Source of the DNA: Dipetalonema caudispina
Taxonomy: Eukaryota; Nematoda; Chromadorea; Rhabditida; Onchocercidae
Length of the DNA: 64,000 bases
Assembly: GCA_013365325.1 (NCBI GenBank)
Contig: JABVXV010000020.1
Coordinates: 372,001-436,000, forward strand
Direction of reading: 5' to 3'
A program made the translations under genes and the position numbers. Below, piece by piece: positions 28,201-39,384 of the stretch. Every line of letters starts with the position of its first letter. The stretch's first letter is position 1. Under the pieces are notes generated by a model. It was not told where the DNA came from. It did no database searches and was given only the letters and a program-made list of their open reading frames with translations.

Positions 28201-28773
28201 GAAAGGTCCCATCTAAATGAGTGCGACCCGAAGAAATCAGTCAGTAAGCTCATAACTTCTTATCTACAAAAGGTAAGAAATTCTTTTGCTCTTATAAGCA
28301 AATCAAGTAATCTACTTACTTTACAGTTGTTTCTGATTCTGTTGGACCTCGATTCCTTTCTGGTTTCGGCGGGCAAGTTGACTTCATTCGTGGCGCAGCG
28401 CTTAGTGTCGATGGCCTCGGAAAACCCATCATTGCTCTTCCTTCTTCAACAAAAAAAGGCGAATCGAAAATTGTTCCTTACCTGAATAAGGTACCAGGAA
28501 TTGCTAATTTTTTGCATATGTAATTGAAATGAGCCTAACAAATGATTTCTTTTTTTTTTTTGAGTGTCATATATTAACTTACAGGGAGCAGGAGTGGTGA
28601 CATCACGTGCCCATGTACATTATGTGGTCACTGAATATGGTATAGCTCAATTATGGGGCAAAAATATGCGACAACGGGCATATGAATTAATAAAAATTTC
28701 ACATCCAAGTCAGCGGGAGAATTTGGAAAAAGCAGCATTTGAAAGAATGAAAGTGATGCCATCAGCGGATTAA
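25292..28773 (+). CDS. acetyl-CoA hydrolase/CoA-transferase family enzyme, copy B
   Basis: Tandem paralogue of the gene at 20016. Exons: 25292-25481, 26049-26201, 26362-26421, 26512-26600, 26766-26856, 26954-27145, 27601-27749, 27891-28059, 28327-28490, 28585-28773; 481 aa. Lengths of exons 2 to 10 equal those of copy A exactly (153, 60, 89, 91, 192, 149, 169, 164, 189), so this is a whole-gene duplication. The presequence is different but again basic and Ser/Thr-rich (RFIPATFGRTFSTSIVIFRS). Family blocks are all present: HLFVHGIAATPTPLLEGL, FLHEIPLLFRSG, SPPDSNGFCTLGTGADSTRA, LGIHTEMFSDG with the expected catalytic Glu282, MTAINSAVEVDLTGQ, FLSGFGGQVDFIRGA. Both copies therefore look functional. 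The last exon and 3' flank are nearly the same as in copy A, unlike the rest. Introns are longer than in copy A around exons 1-2 and 6-7. Confidence 0.93.
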
Positions 28774-29637
28774 TTTCTTCCCAGAACTTGTTTATCTCTC
28801 ATGCGAAACGATCGTTATCAGTGTTTTAGCAGATCTGTTACTGATCCTTAGGAGACCTTTAACACGATAGAAGAAATTAATTCTAGCATGGTAGATTATA
28901 GTACCGTCATAATTTAGTTTTGTTAGCTCACTTTGATCACTGTGATTTTTATTCTGTGATACTTGAAATATACTGAATAAACAGCAGTTCAAAATGCGTC
29001 CCTTTTCTCGTAACACTTTCACTTCGTTTTTCAGATTCAGTTATGGTTGAATAAGTTCACATTTCCTCCTTATTTGCCTGATATGACCTCTGCTTCATAT
29101 CTTAAATTATACTCTAACCTTTACTGTTTTAGATAAAGTAAAGTTGAATAGAAATAATTATACCGTCGTTGATTCCTAAGAATTCGAAGGAGCATGATCA
29201 CAATCAGTGCAGATTCTTGAAACGAAGTAAATTAGTCATTAGCTGACCTTTCTCCACAAATGTTTGAATTATGGACATTTTCAAAAATTGAAAGCTGGGC
29301 CTAACTGTTTAGGAATTTCTTTGCGAAGAATGAAATATGAAAACAAAAAAGTTGAATTTGTAACAAGACTAATATTAGAATTGATAAAATTCCGGAAAAT
29401 TTAAGTTAAAATTATGACGTCAAAATGAACAAAATTGTAAGCTTTCTAACATATATAAATGAAGCGTTGCAATTCACTGCGTCATTAGCGCCACACTTAC
29501 CAAATCCTTTCAGTTATTTTCTGTTTTAAGTAATTCATTCCGTACTTAAATTTGCATCAAATCAATTTGTCTCTATTGTACTAGTGAATCAGAAAGCCAA
29601 CAATTATCATTCCCGAAGTGCGTATAGAAACTTGTCA
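28585..29637 (+). repeat. near-identical tract, copy B
   Basis: Partner of 23175-24257. It starts at the last exon of copy B and ends after ATAGAAACTTGTCA, where the two copies become unrelated. The likely poly(A) signal (GAATAAACAG near 28975) is conserved within the tract. Confidence 0.9.
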
Positions 29638-30201
29638 TTCCCTGATGACCTGTCACGTGTAAACTGTGACGTGTTATTTGCATTATTTTACCATAGTTAT
29701 TAATTTTTACTAATTTTGGTAAGTTTTTGGCTTATAAGATTTTAAAACATCACTTGAAGTGATTAATTCTTGAAAATATTGTAAAAACTACGTTCCGTCT
29801 GTTATTCCCCTACTACAACAAGTGACAATAATATATGAGTTTAAGATAATTAATTGTTTCATTATGGATAACTATATACTTAATTCATTTCAACTGAATC
29901 GATGCGATAATCTTTTGGCATTGTATGGAATTTCCGATATGTATTTGAATTTTTATTCATTACGATTACTATAGTACGAAAGAACTTTTCTTCATTGCAC
30001 ACTGTTTAGACATTGTTAACTAACCTTCATCCATTTTTTTTTAAGTCTGATTTTCTTATGTTTTTAAAAAAGAATTCAAAAATTTTACATTTTCTGCCTT
30101 CTTAACTTCTCTTTAAATTTATTTATGTTATATATTGGATCATCCGAAGATATTATTTAAATGGACATTGAAAAGTATCAAATAAACAAAACATTAACTA
30201 A
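29638..30201. other. intergenic spacer, no gene seen
   Basis: AT-rich sequence between the end of the duplicated tract and the 3' end of the Ig-domain gene. The flanking genes are convergent. No exon or RNA gene was recognised. Confidence 0.45.
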
Positions 30202-31087
30202 TTATTGTGTTTTGAAAACTTCATTAGCAGTACATGATAGTACATAATTTTGTTCCACTGAATGGGTACCATTCTTATTTGTCGCTACAACTTTATACAC
30301 TCCTTGATCTTGCAATGTTGGATTCTAAAATAAATTTTAAGTCTATTAAGAAACAATGTTAGAAATTTATGGAATATAATTCTGCGTTTCCCTGAAATTT
30401 GTTCGGAGTTTTTTACGATTATTTAGTTTCAATATATTCCTCAGGAACAGAATTTAACTTGAAATGAGTAAATTCTTTTTTTTAGTCACTTTATAGCTAA
30501 TTGTTCATTTATCGCCATAGTTTTGAATAAAATGTCTTTCGGATGCGCAGTATTTCCATCACAAAGTACTGGTAAAGTAAAGCTATATGAAATGGTCTTC
30601 GAGTTTTGAAAATTTTAATTATTTTCAAAGATTTTTGTAAAATAGTGTTTTTCACATAAAATATAATAACCTTCATGGTCATTGTGCATGTCCATTTGCC
30701 AACCATTTTTTTTATTTTCATAGTATATCGATCACCGCTTAACTCTTTATCCTGTAATTAGAGGTTGAAGAAGAAAACTCAGAGAAATTAAGTAATTGGG
30801 GTTTATTAGTTTTGAAAAATTACAACAAATTTTAAGTGTCAACAGATTCACGAGAAATTTTTACTGGAAATAAGCTTTGCTTGGTTTATCGTTAATGAAG
30901 AGAAAAAGAGAGGTTATAATAGAAGAAAGGTAAAAAGCCTAAAACCTGATCCCTGATAAAGGATTACCTTAAAAAACCATTGTATCGTTGGTTCAGGATT
31001 CGCATTACACATACATTCAAACAGTACACTGCCATCAGGCTTATTAATTATTGAAGGTGCTTTTTCGAAGAATGGTGCAAGGCTCAT
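30202..31087 (-). CDS. small single Ig-like (I-set) domain protein
   Basis: Exons: 31087-30968, 30751-30671, 30324-30202 (TAA); 107 aa, all junctions in phase 0. The whole protein is one I-set fold: FFEKAPSIINKPDGSVLFEC (A-B strands), ANPEPTIQWFFKDKELSGDRY (C-D), WTCTMTMK (E) and LQDQGVYKVVATNKNGTHSV (the DxGxYxxxAxNxxG signature). There is no signal peptide or membrane segment. The F strand lacks the usual second Cys (VYKVVATN), as in cytoplasmic muscle Ig domains of titin, twitchin or DIM-1 type. I infer an intracellular, possibly sarcomeric binding module. A TTTCAG lies about 10 bases before the ATG and fits trans-splicing, so the protein is probably complete rather than a fragment of a giant muscle gene. 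No specific orthologue named. Confidence 0.82.
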
Positions 31088-34000
31088 TGTTTTTCACTGA
31101 AATAATTAAATTTCAAATTATATCAAAGACATTTCATATATTAGACATAGCGAATCAATTATACGCCAGATTTGGCCTATCGTTAATTTCGCTAAGACTA
31201 TTGGTTAGCTTTAAGCTAAGCTATTGGAGTAATTTATTTTGAGTAAGATTCTAAGCAAAAATTGAAAAAACAAAGAGGAAGAGATTGAAATTTCAACTGA
31301 GCATACTAGAGGAGTTGTTAAGATAGTAGTAGTGAGTTGTTGAGGAAAATCCAACAAAAACATTCTTTTCTTTGTGCATAGATTGCAACAAAAGTTCTTC
31401 AACAAAAAAAAAAAAAAAAAAAGAAAAAAGAAAAAGTAAAATTGAAGTAAAGAATTAAAATTGGTTTGTAATATTTACAAATAAAAAAAAGCTTTCTTTT
31501 TTTTGATTTTTCATGCTAGAACATATAACAAAATAAAAGATAACTAAAGTATCAATATAATTTATTCAGTGAAAAAGTAGAATGTACCAGAGAGTACTTA
31601 AAATTAATATTTATCAATGATTAGTTAAATTATTTCAATCAATTAAATACATAATCATATTGTAATGCAATTTTCAATGCTGAATTTGATTATATTTAAT
31701 CTTAGCTTGCCTAAAACTTCTTTCATGCTTCTTTTTATATTATCCAATTGTTATCATTTGCAATGAATTAATTATTCAGAAATGATAGCAATAGTTGTTA
31801 AAATGATGGATTATTCCTGTATTAATTTTTATATAAGATTACAAAATTAAGCAAATAATAAAAAGAAACAATCCATTTAATGTTTTATGTTTACAGATTA
31901 ATAATATTAACTGATGAGTCATTTGAAACTGCTGGAAAAAATTTCTTATATTTTGGAAAAACTTACACATGTGATAAAATAAAATAACATAAGAACAGCT
32001 GCTGCTACTTTAAAATCGTTTGATACACTTTGGAAAGTTTTGTTGGAAGTGTTTATTTCACTAACGAATTGCAGTCAGTAACTATATCTCACCACACATT
32101 TTTCAAATCATCTAGATTGCTTGAATATGAAAGTTTAATCGTTTTTGTGCATACTGCTGAAATTTTATACCGTATCAATTGTTTGACAGTGTTATTTTTG
32201 CATCACACTTTTTGAAATGTCCAATTTTATGGCACACAGTAAATTTTATTTAATTTAGGCTAATATGATTTGATATAATTCAGCTTTACGCGATATATTT
32301 TAAAATGAAGATCTCAAATAATGAATTATTTTTATGATAAAATTCAAAATTTACCGTATTTAATGCTTTTCAGAATCGTTCAAGACTTGAAAAACATTCA
32401 ACAACATTGCTGCTAGCATTCGTGAAAATTTAACGAAAAAAAAATTCAATTTGAAAAGTAATTTTGCACCAATTTTATCTTGTAGATTAAATATTCGATA
32501 TTAACAATCCTACAAAAGTCAGATGAAACTTAACATCGAAAGCCATACTTTTTTTTTTTTTTTTTATTACCGATTTATCATAAAATATGTTCCAGATGCT
32601 AATAGTAGGAATCCTTTGATTTATGCTTCATTTTTTCAACATTCACTTCTTTAACCGAAGTAGTAAGTTAGGGCATGAAATGATGTAATGCAAATTATGG
32701 ATAACGAAACTGGTAAATTATTTAATGAAATAAAATTACTTCATAATTCAATCAGAAGTATTCGACTAATTCTTGATGTTCATCATATATGTCATTTTAT
32801 AAATAAAAAGACAAAAAAATGTTGTGCAAAATGTTTATGTTTCATAGAAAATTGTAGAAATCCCATTGCACTTATTGTTGTAGCTACAGTAATTTGTCGT
32901 CTGTTATATTTCGAAATGTTCGGCCAGAAACAAGTACCACTTACGATTTTGTAATCGTAACATGGTATCAAGACAAAATAACTCAGAATAATATACGATA
33001 TTTTGCTCCTTTCAAAAACAAAACGACATCCAAATTTAAGTTTTAAATAGTTTTCCAGTTTGATGAACCTTTTATTCAAAGTTTAAGTTAAACAGTATTG
33101 AATGAATATGTGAAAATTTGTGAACTGTTAGAATGTACGCTGAAATCTCTCAAGATAACTGAAAAAAAAAGATGCTTTTATCAATTTTGCCAATATATAA
33201 ATTTAAGCATATCGTAGACAGTAACATAAAAATTTAAGATAAAAGAAGATAGAACTGAAATGATCAATTATTATTCATCTTGTGATCTCTTTTTTAGGTC
33301 TTGTTTTTGAAATTTTCAAAAAAACGTTATAAATGTTCAAACCTTATTAGCCTTACAAATTTTCGAATTTAAAGAAAAAAACTGAAATAACATATGGAAT
33401 GTATAATATATAAAACTTAATATCGTCAATATCAATTACAGTTAGTGATGGATCCGAATTGCCCCAAAAAAAAACAAAGGGTCATAGATTATCATAATAG
33501 TATCATTCTTGTATATCGTACAGGAAAAGATACCTTATTTATTTCCGGACATGACACTTTTCATCTTATTTCAGTGCTTTCTGATTAATGTTAAAAGTTC
33601 AATAATACATGCTATATTGAAATCGTATTGTAGTAACTATCATTTATCATATTTCAAGGTTACATTGCAGAAATTCTCTTCCACCTTCTAAAACTGACAT
33701 GTATGAATGTCAACATATAAAAACATTGAAAATATGTTGTGTAAACTTTTTCATAATTGTAAAAATGATAGATTACAAAAGTTTCAAGCAAACGTTTGTG
33801 GTATATAATTGAGGGATAATATGATAGAAGTAAATAAATTTTGTGTTAAGAATGAAGGTCAAAACCGGTTGATTTCTTTTCTTCATTGCCAATGGACAAA
33901 TGGAGCTCATCATCTACTGGTAGATTGTTTAAAATTTTGTGCATCAAAAGCGACTGGTTTTTTTTTTTTTTTTTTTAATCAAATCATGACGATAGTTGAA

Positions 34001-34413
34001 TTCAGTAATGATTTCAGAAATAAACGAGACATTACCCATTACTTTTCATTGTTATCACTTTTACAAAGATAATCGTTTAGATGGGTGTGGTAAAATATGC
34101 TAGAGATACATATATATATATATATATTGTTGTAATTCTTGTTCATATGATTAGATAAATTTCATCATTTGTTATTTATATAATTAAATATATCTTTGTA
34201 ATTATCAATCGTATGATTGATTCACCTGTAATTGTATACTATACTTATACAGGGTGGAGAAATTTTTTTTTTTTTTTTTTTTTTGGAGAATTTATCACTT
34301 TTCATTCAAATAAATTCAATTTTATGTTACCATTTTCTTGATATTTCCGCAATACCATCGTATATCCATCATGTTAATACAACGATATTGAAAATTATTT
34401 TTGAAATAAAGAG
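31088..34413. other. 3.3 kb divergent intergenic region
   Basis: Lies between the Ig-domain gene (-) and the PGAP2-like gene (+). Homopolymer runs occur at 31405-31422, about 32550, 33958-33976 and 34262-34284; a (TA)n run is at 34110-34127. An 88-codon ORF at 32688-32954 has one hydrophobic stretch but no recognisable family, and overlaps an equally long antisense ORF; I do not call it a gene. Confidence 0.45.
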
Positions 34414-36239
34414 ATGTCAAAAAATGGTAATGTGTCACCAATGAAACTTTCATTAATAAATCGAACAATCGTCGCCACTGTTGGAGCATTGTTTCCTGGT
34501 ATTGGATGCTGTTTGTGTATTGCTTATATTTATGCTTTCGAATTTCATCGAATTGAGAAATCCATCATTCCTGTTTGTCCTGATACTCACAAGTATTATG
34601 AATTTCCCGTTTAATTTTTAAATCATTATTTTAATGATAAAACAACTAAAATATGTATAACATTAATTTTATGTCATTGTTGATTTAATTGATTTCTTCA
34701 AAAATTTTGCATTACTTTGAAAAATGCTTAAGGATTTTTCTTTTTTTAATTTCTAGAAATTTAATTACAAATTTTACTGTTGCAGTGTATTACCACCAAT
34801 AAGTTATATTATTGGCATATGGGAACCTACTCGAACGGCATGGCTTTGTGTGATGTTTATTAATTTTCCTGCTAGAATAATGTATCCGTTTGTAAGTTAA
34901 AATGATATTAATATTTCTTTTTTTTTTTTCTATAAAATTATTTAAATGAGATTTCTTTTACTATTTATAGATAAAGTTTGATGAATGTACTATTCCGTCA
35001 AATATTTATCTTCTCAGTTATTGGTACCAATTTTAAGGAACAATAAGAAGAATAAACGAAAATATTTTATGAAAAATCTCTTCAAATATTTTTAGCGTTC
35101 AAGTTAGAAGTTTGATAAAAGGAGCACAATTACAGTTCTATAATTACCTCTACAAAAGAAGCAATTCGAGATATGCAAATTCTTGGTGGTATAAAATTCT
35201 GAACCAATCTCTTATGCTTACATTATTTCTGGAACCATTTGCGCTTGTAACAATAACAATATTTGATGTTGTTTCCAGCTTTTGTAAGTTTAGAAGCATT
35301 GTCTCTTTCTTTTTTTTAACAGATAATAATTTACCTGAAATGATTAGATAACAATTATATAGAAGTAAAAAATTGTTGTTATAAATTCAATTAAGTAACA
35401 AACTATCCTACTTGAAGAAAATTTTTTAAGCGATGAAACATTTTGGATAATAATTAAAAATTTCAAATATTTTTATACATATTAGTTCAGAAAGGTTGAT
35501 TAAAATTACCTGATACTCAAGGCAACGCGTACATTCAAATTAAGTAAAGTAATGTTTTAAGTAACATTTCCCCAAAAAAAATCAAATTTCTCGGCATTTA
35601 ATTATTTATTCAATCAATGCGTTAATAAGACTGCAAATGAAATAAAATGAAATAGATTGACCAAATAGAACAGTTTAGCTAACTGTCAAAAAGAGCCAGA
35701 AATTAATTGAAAAAAAAAAAGTGTAAATTAAGCAATAATTCTTGAGTGATAATTCAACATCTTTTTTTTTTAAAAAAAAAAAAAAAAAAAAAGTTACCAT
35801 AACAGATATTCATGCAACGGCATTTGGCGTATGGCTTATAACACTTTGTTTCAATATGCTTGCATCAATTCTACTTTATTATTTTTCCGATGAAAGCAAA
35901 AATTCAGAAGATGTGAGTTTATAATTTCATTGAAATAATTATATTATCAAATAAAACTATCAATGTAAAAAAATTAGGAGAAATATGCTCAATGATATCT
36001 CGAGATATCAATGTTCAAATGTATTGTGAGCCAGGAAAAAGTTTGTTAACAAATTGAGGCGCAAATGTCAGTAAATTTTACATTATGTATTCGTATTCAT
36101 TCATTCAATTGAATTGCAGCTTAGTTGGATATTTCACTTAAAATGGATGCTATGCGCTAGCGCAATTATCTTATCACTTGCAATGCCTTGTAGTTATCTG
36201 TATGCTGTTGCTAAATGCCATCAATTCTGTTTGTTTTAA
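34414..36239 (+). CDS. PGAP2/Frag1-DRAM-Sfk1 family membrane protein
   Basis: Related to PGAP2, the Golgi protein needed for fatty-acid remodelling of GPI anchors. Exons: 34414-34592, 34786-34891, 34971-about 35023, 35096-35283, 35806-35912, 36120-36239 (TAA); about 250 aa (human PGAP2 254). Features: an N-terminal transmembrane segment (TVGALFPGIGCCLCIAYIYA); a luminal piece ending DTHN-VLPPISYIIG, matching the family's CNVPNFLPSIS-type motif; further membrane segments (AWLCVMFINFPARIMY, LMLTLFLEPFALVTITIF, IHATAFGVWLITLCFNMLAS, MLCASAIILSLAMPCSYLYA). The IHATAF block aligns with IHENAF in PGAP2. The end of exon 3 is ambiguous: donors at 34996 and 35023 both keep frame. Exon 5 follows a T10A20 run and has an acceptor with a poor pyrimidine tract. 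Relative to PGAP2 there is an insertion before the LMLTLF helix and the C-terminus is short. Could equally be one of the other Frag1-family members. Confidence 0.72.
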
Positions 36240-37690
36240 CCCATTTTACTTAATTGATAGTTTAGGATTTAATTACTTCCTCAATTTCTCTCATTTTCTT
36301 TTTTTTTTTAACTTTTAAAGCATAGATTTTTATTGTTTCTTTAGAAGCTTCTTACAAATAATTGTGGTTAGGAAAACAAAATTTCTAAATCTTATAATTA
36401 AATATGAATTTTATTTAAATACCTAATTTGATATACAATTCCTACTGATTCACTCAATTATTGAAACGGATATAATTTATAGGTTTACTAATAATTTAAC
36501 ATTATTTCAGCTCAATTCGTTCTGCAAGTTTTACACATTTATTTGACTATTAATGATTATCAAATTTAGACTCTTTTAAATAAAATTTCAGCAAATATTT
36601 TATCATCTTTTGTTCAGCAAAATGCAAAGAACAATGGGGAAGGTATTTTTCGTAACGAAAAATGGAATGCATTAAAGTAATACTTTACTGCTTGAGGTAA
36701 AATCAAAGGTGAAGATATTTAGTGATTCTTGCAACATTCTACTTCATTGCAGCATATGCGTTATTCTCAGTAAGTGAATATATGTTGGTGCCAATTAATT
36801 CACTATTCCATTTTTTTATTTATTGGGATTGCTCTAATGTATCAATTAAACTAACGGATAATGAATGAAGATTTGTGTTGCTTCGATTTGGATGGAAGAA
36901 ATCGTCGATTGAATGATTCGTATGTTTTGTTCATGATTTGTTAAATCAGAATTTCACCAAAGGTTTTTTCACTTTTCAGATGCTTTTCCTGAAATGATTT
37001 GAAAAGATTTTATGCTAAGGAAATCCTTTAAATTTCAGATTTTACCCATTATTGCAATCAATTATAAAGTTTTCTGCTACTGTTCAAAAGTTGTCATTCT
37101 TAAGATAAACAAAATTAAGCGACAAGAGTTTGAAAAATTCAACATTTTTTGTAACTACCATTGCTTTTGATTTCAACAAGTAATCGTCGTTGTTAATCTT
37201 AAATAACAATGCTAAACTTATTAAAATCGTTAAGTAAACAAGACTTAAATTTGTTATGAGTTGGTACTTGTGCTTTAACCTTCACTGAATTTGCAAAATT
37301 TCGATTCTATATTTATTACAACCGATGAAGTAGCTTTAATCAGCCATATGAAAGATTTAAAATCTTTCTCTTAAAAAAAAAAAAAAAAATTGAATTATTA
37401 AAAGCTTTACCGTTAGGACAAATGGAATAGATGAATATGACGAATAAAATTTGCCCCTTTATATCTTTTTAGAGACATATGCGCCACCATGAAGGAATAA
37501 AAAATTGAAGAATTCAAAAAATTATCGGCACTTCTAAGTTGATAATAAAAAGCGTTTACACTGTTCGAAGATAACATCAATAACTTGTTCATCTTTGATC
37601 AAACATCATATGTTTTGTCGATTTCATTCTGATTTTTGCTTCCAAGAACTAACTGAAAGTTGGCTAAATTACTGGAAAGTGTAAAATGTA

Positions 37691-37776
37691 CTTTAATAAC
37701 AACTTGTCTACTAATGGTCACTTTAATAAGAGCTCTTTTAATAATGGTCACTTTAATAACAACTCTTCTACTAAAC
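37691..37776. repeat. 30-bp tandem repeat, about three units
   Basis: Units start at 37691, 37721 and 37751, each beginning CTTTAATAA and the first two ending AATGGTCA; the third is truncated. They differ by a few substitutions. No coding role is evident. Confidence 0.8.
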
Positions 37777-39352
37777 TTTTGTGTTTTACTGGTTGAACAT
37801 GTTGGAATGGAAAAATGTAACTTGGCACTTTGGAAAGTTTTAATTCTTATTAAAAAAAAAAAAAAAGAAAAAAAGAAAAAATTTGAAACCACTAAATGAA
37901 AGAAACGCCAAATGAGTATTGCAGTAAATATGTTTACAGTCCTAAAAGAAATGGAAATTGCATTGCATATCATTTGATCCATTAACCAGAAGGAAGTGAT
38001 TATTCCGCTAACTTTTAGTAGTGAAAAAGAAGAATTGAAATGGAAAATATAAATATCTTGGCTCAGAGTGGTTTAGAAAATAAATGTATTTCATTAATAG
38101 TAACAGCTTAAAAAATTTTGTTGTTAACATACTATAATCATCCTTTTTCGTCCAAACATATCTGATTTGCTTTATTGCGCATAAATTTAATTGATACTGG
38201 AAAAAAAGATTGAAAGTGTCGATGAATTTGAATGTTTTCATTAATAAATTTTACTAATTTGTTGTTAGATTAGTAGTATGAATAGTTATGCGAGAATATT
38301 GATTCATTCATTGTCCATTCTAAATGAGCCATTCATATTGGTCACTCCTCAATTAAACTAAGGGAAGTATGGAATCATTTAAAATTTCTGTAACAGCTTA
38401 AAAATATGAAATGTGATGGGTAAATGTTCCCGAAGCATCAAGAAAAATGAGAAAGCATATAATGTTAATTAGCAGATGGTAATTCTGAAATAGTTTTACA
38501 GCTGCGAAATGGGTATTATATCGTTTTGATCACAAAAAGACAATCATATTCAAGATCAAGTGATTCTCCCAATTCATCTGCATATTGTTTTCAAAGAATT
38601 TGACTGGTCGGTTATGTGGAATAATTACGACACGTGAATGCAAATGATATAGAATGTCGTTACTGTAGTACGTTGTTGACTTAAATTCCCATCTAATTGT
38701 TTAGTACCATTCACGTACGATACACAGAATTGTTATTATTGCGGAAGTATAGAAAAGCGTTTAAATTGATTAAAAAGCAGAAAATGTTGATCAATTAAAA
38801 ACGGATAAGCTTGAATTATTGATAATAAATGAAATAGAATTGTTTAAGAATGATATTGAAAGCCTTATATAAGCTTTTTAAAAGAAGTACAAATATTTGA
38901 GGACAGAATCTGCTATTTTGGAGCTAAATAATTATACAGTCTCGATGATCGAACTATTTAAGATATTCAAGCTTATCTGCTGTCAACCGATATGGCCAAA
39001 GCAATATACGTTGACCAGTATGGCCAAGGAATTCCAGTGATATGCTACTGTTAAAATTAGACACCCAAAGATATGATATGATAAAACCATACTTCACTTG
39101 AATATCGGCTTATATACTATTTCATGTAAACAGTTCACAATTATTTTGTACGAAAGTTACACACTGACATAATTGTTATCAAAATTATTACATTTTTGTC
39201 GAGAAAGATACCAATATCGAGTAATTTGCATCGTGAATAAGTTATCTGACATTTAACTTCACTTTGTAAAAGATGAACAATTAATGTTCGAAATTAAAAA
39301 CAATCGCTTTTGCTGGAATCGAATATTAAAGTCTTCCATGTTATTACAAATT

Positions 39353-39384
<32 letters not shown>

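Noticed and set aside
28042..28485. 147-codon plus ORF overlapping acer copy B
   Set aside because: It reads through an intron in the wrong frame; the real exon is 28327-28490.
32688..32954. 88-codon plus ORF with one hydrophobic segment
   Set aside because: An antisense ORF of similar length overlaps it; no family, no splice partners, no trans-splice acceptor.
37599..37982. 127-codon minus ORF
   Set aside because: Driven by the 30-bp tandem repeat and an A-rich run; low complexity, no start context or family.
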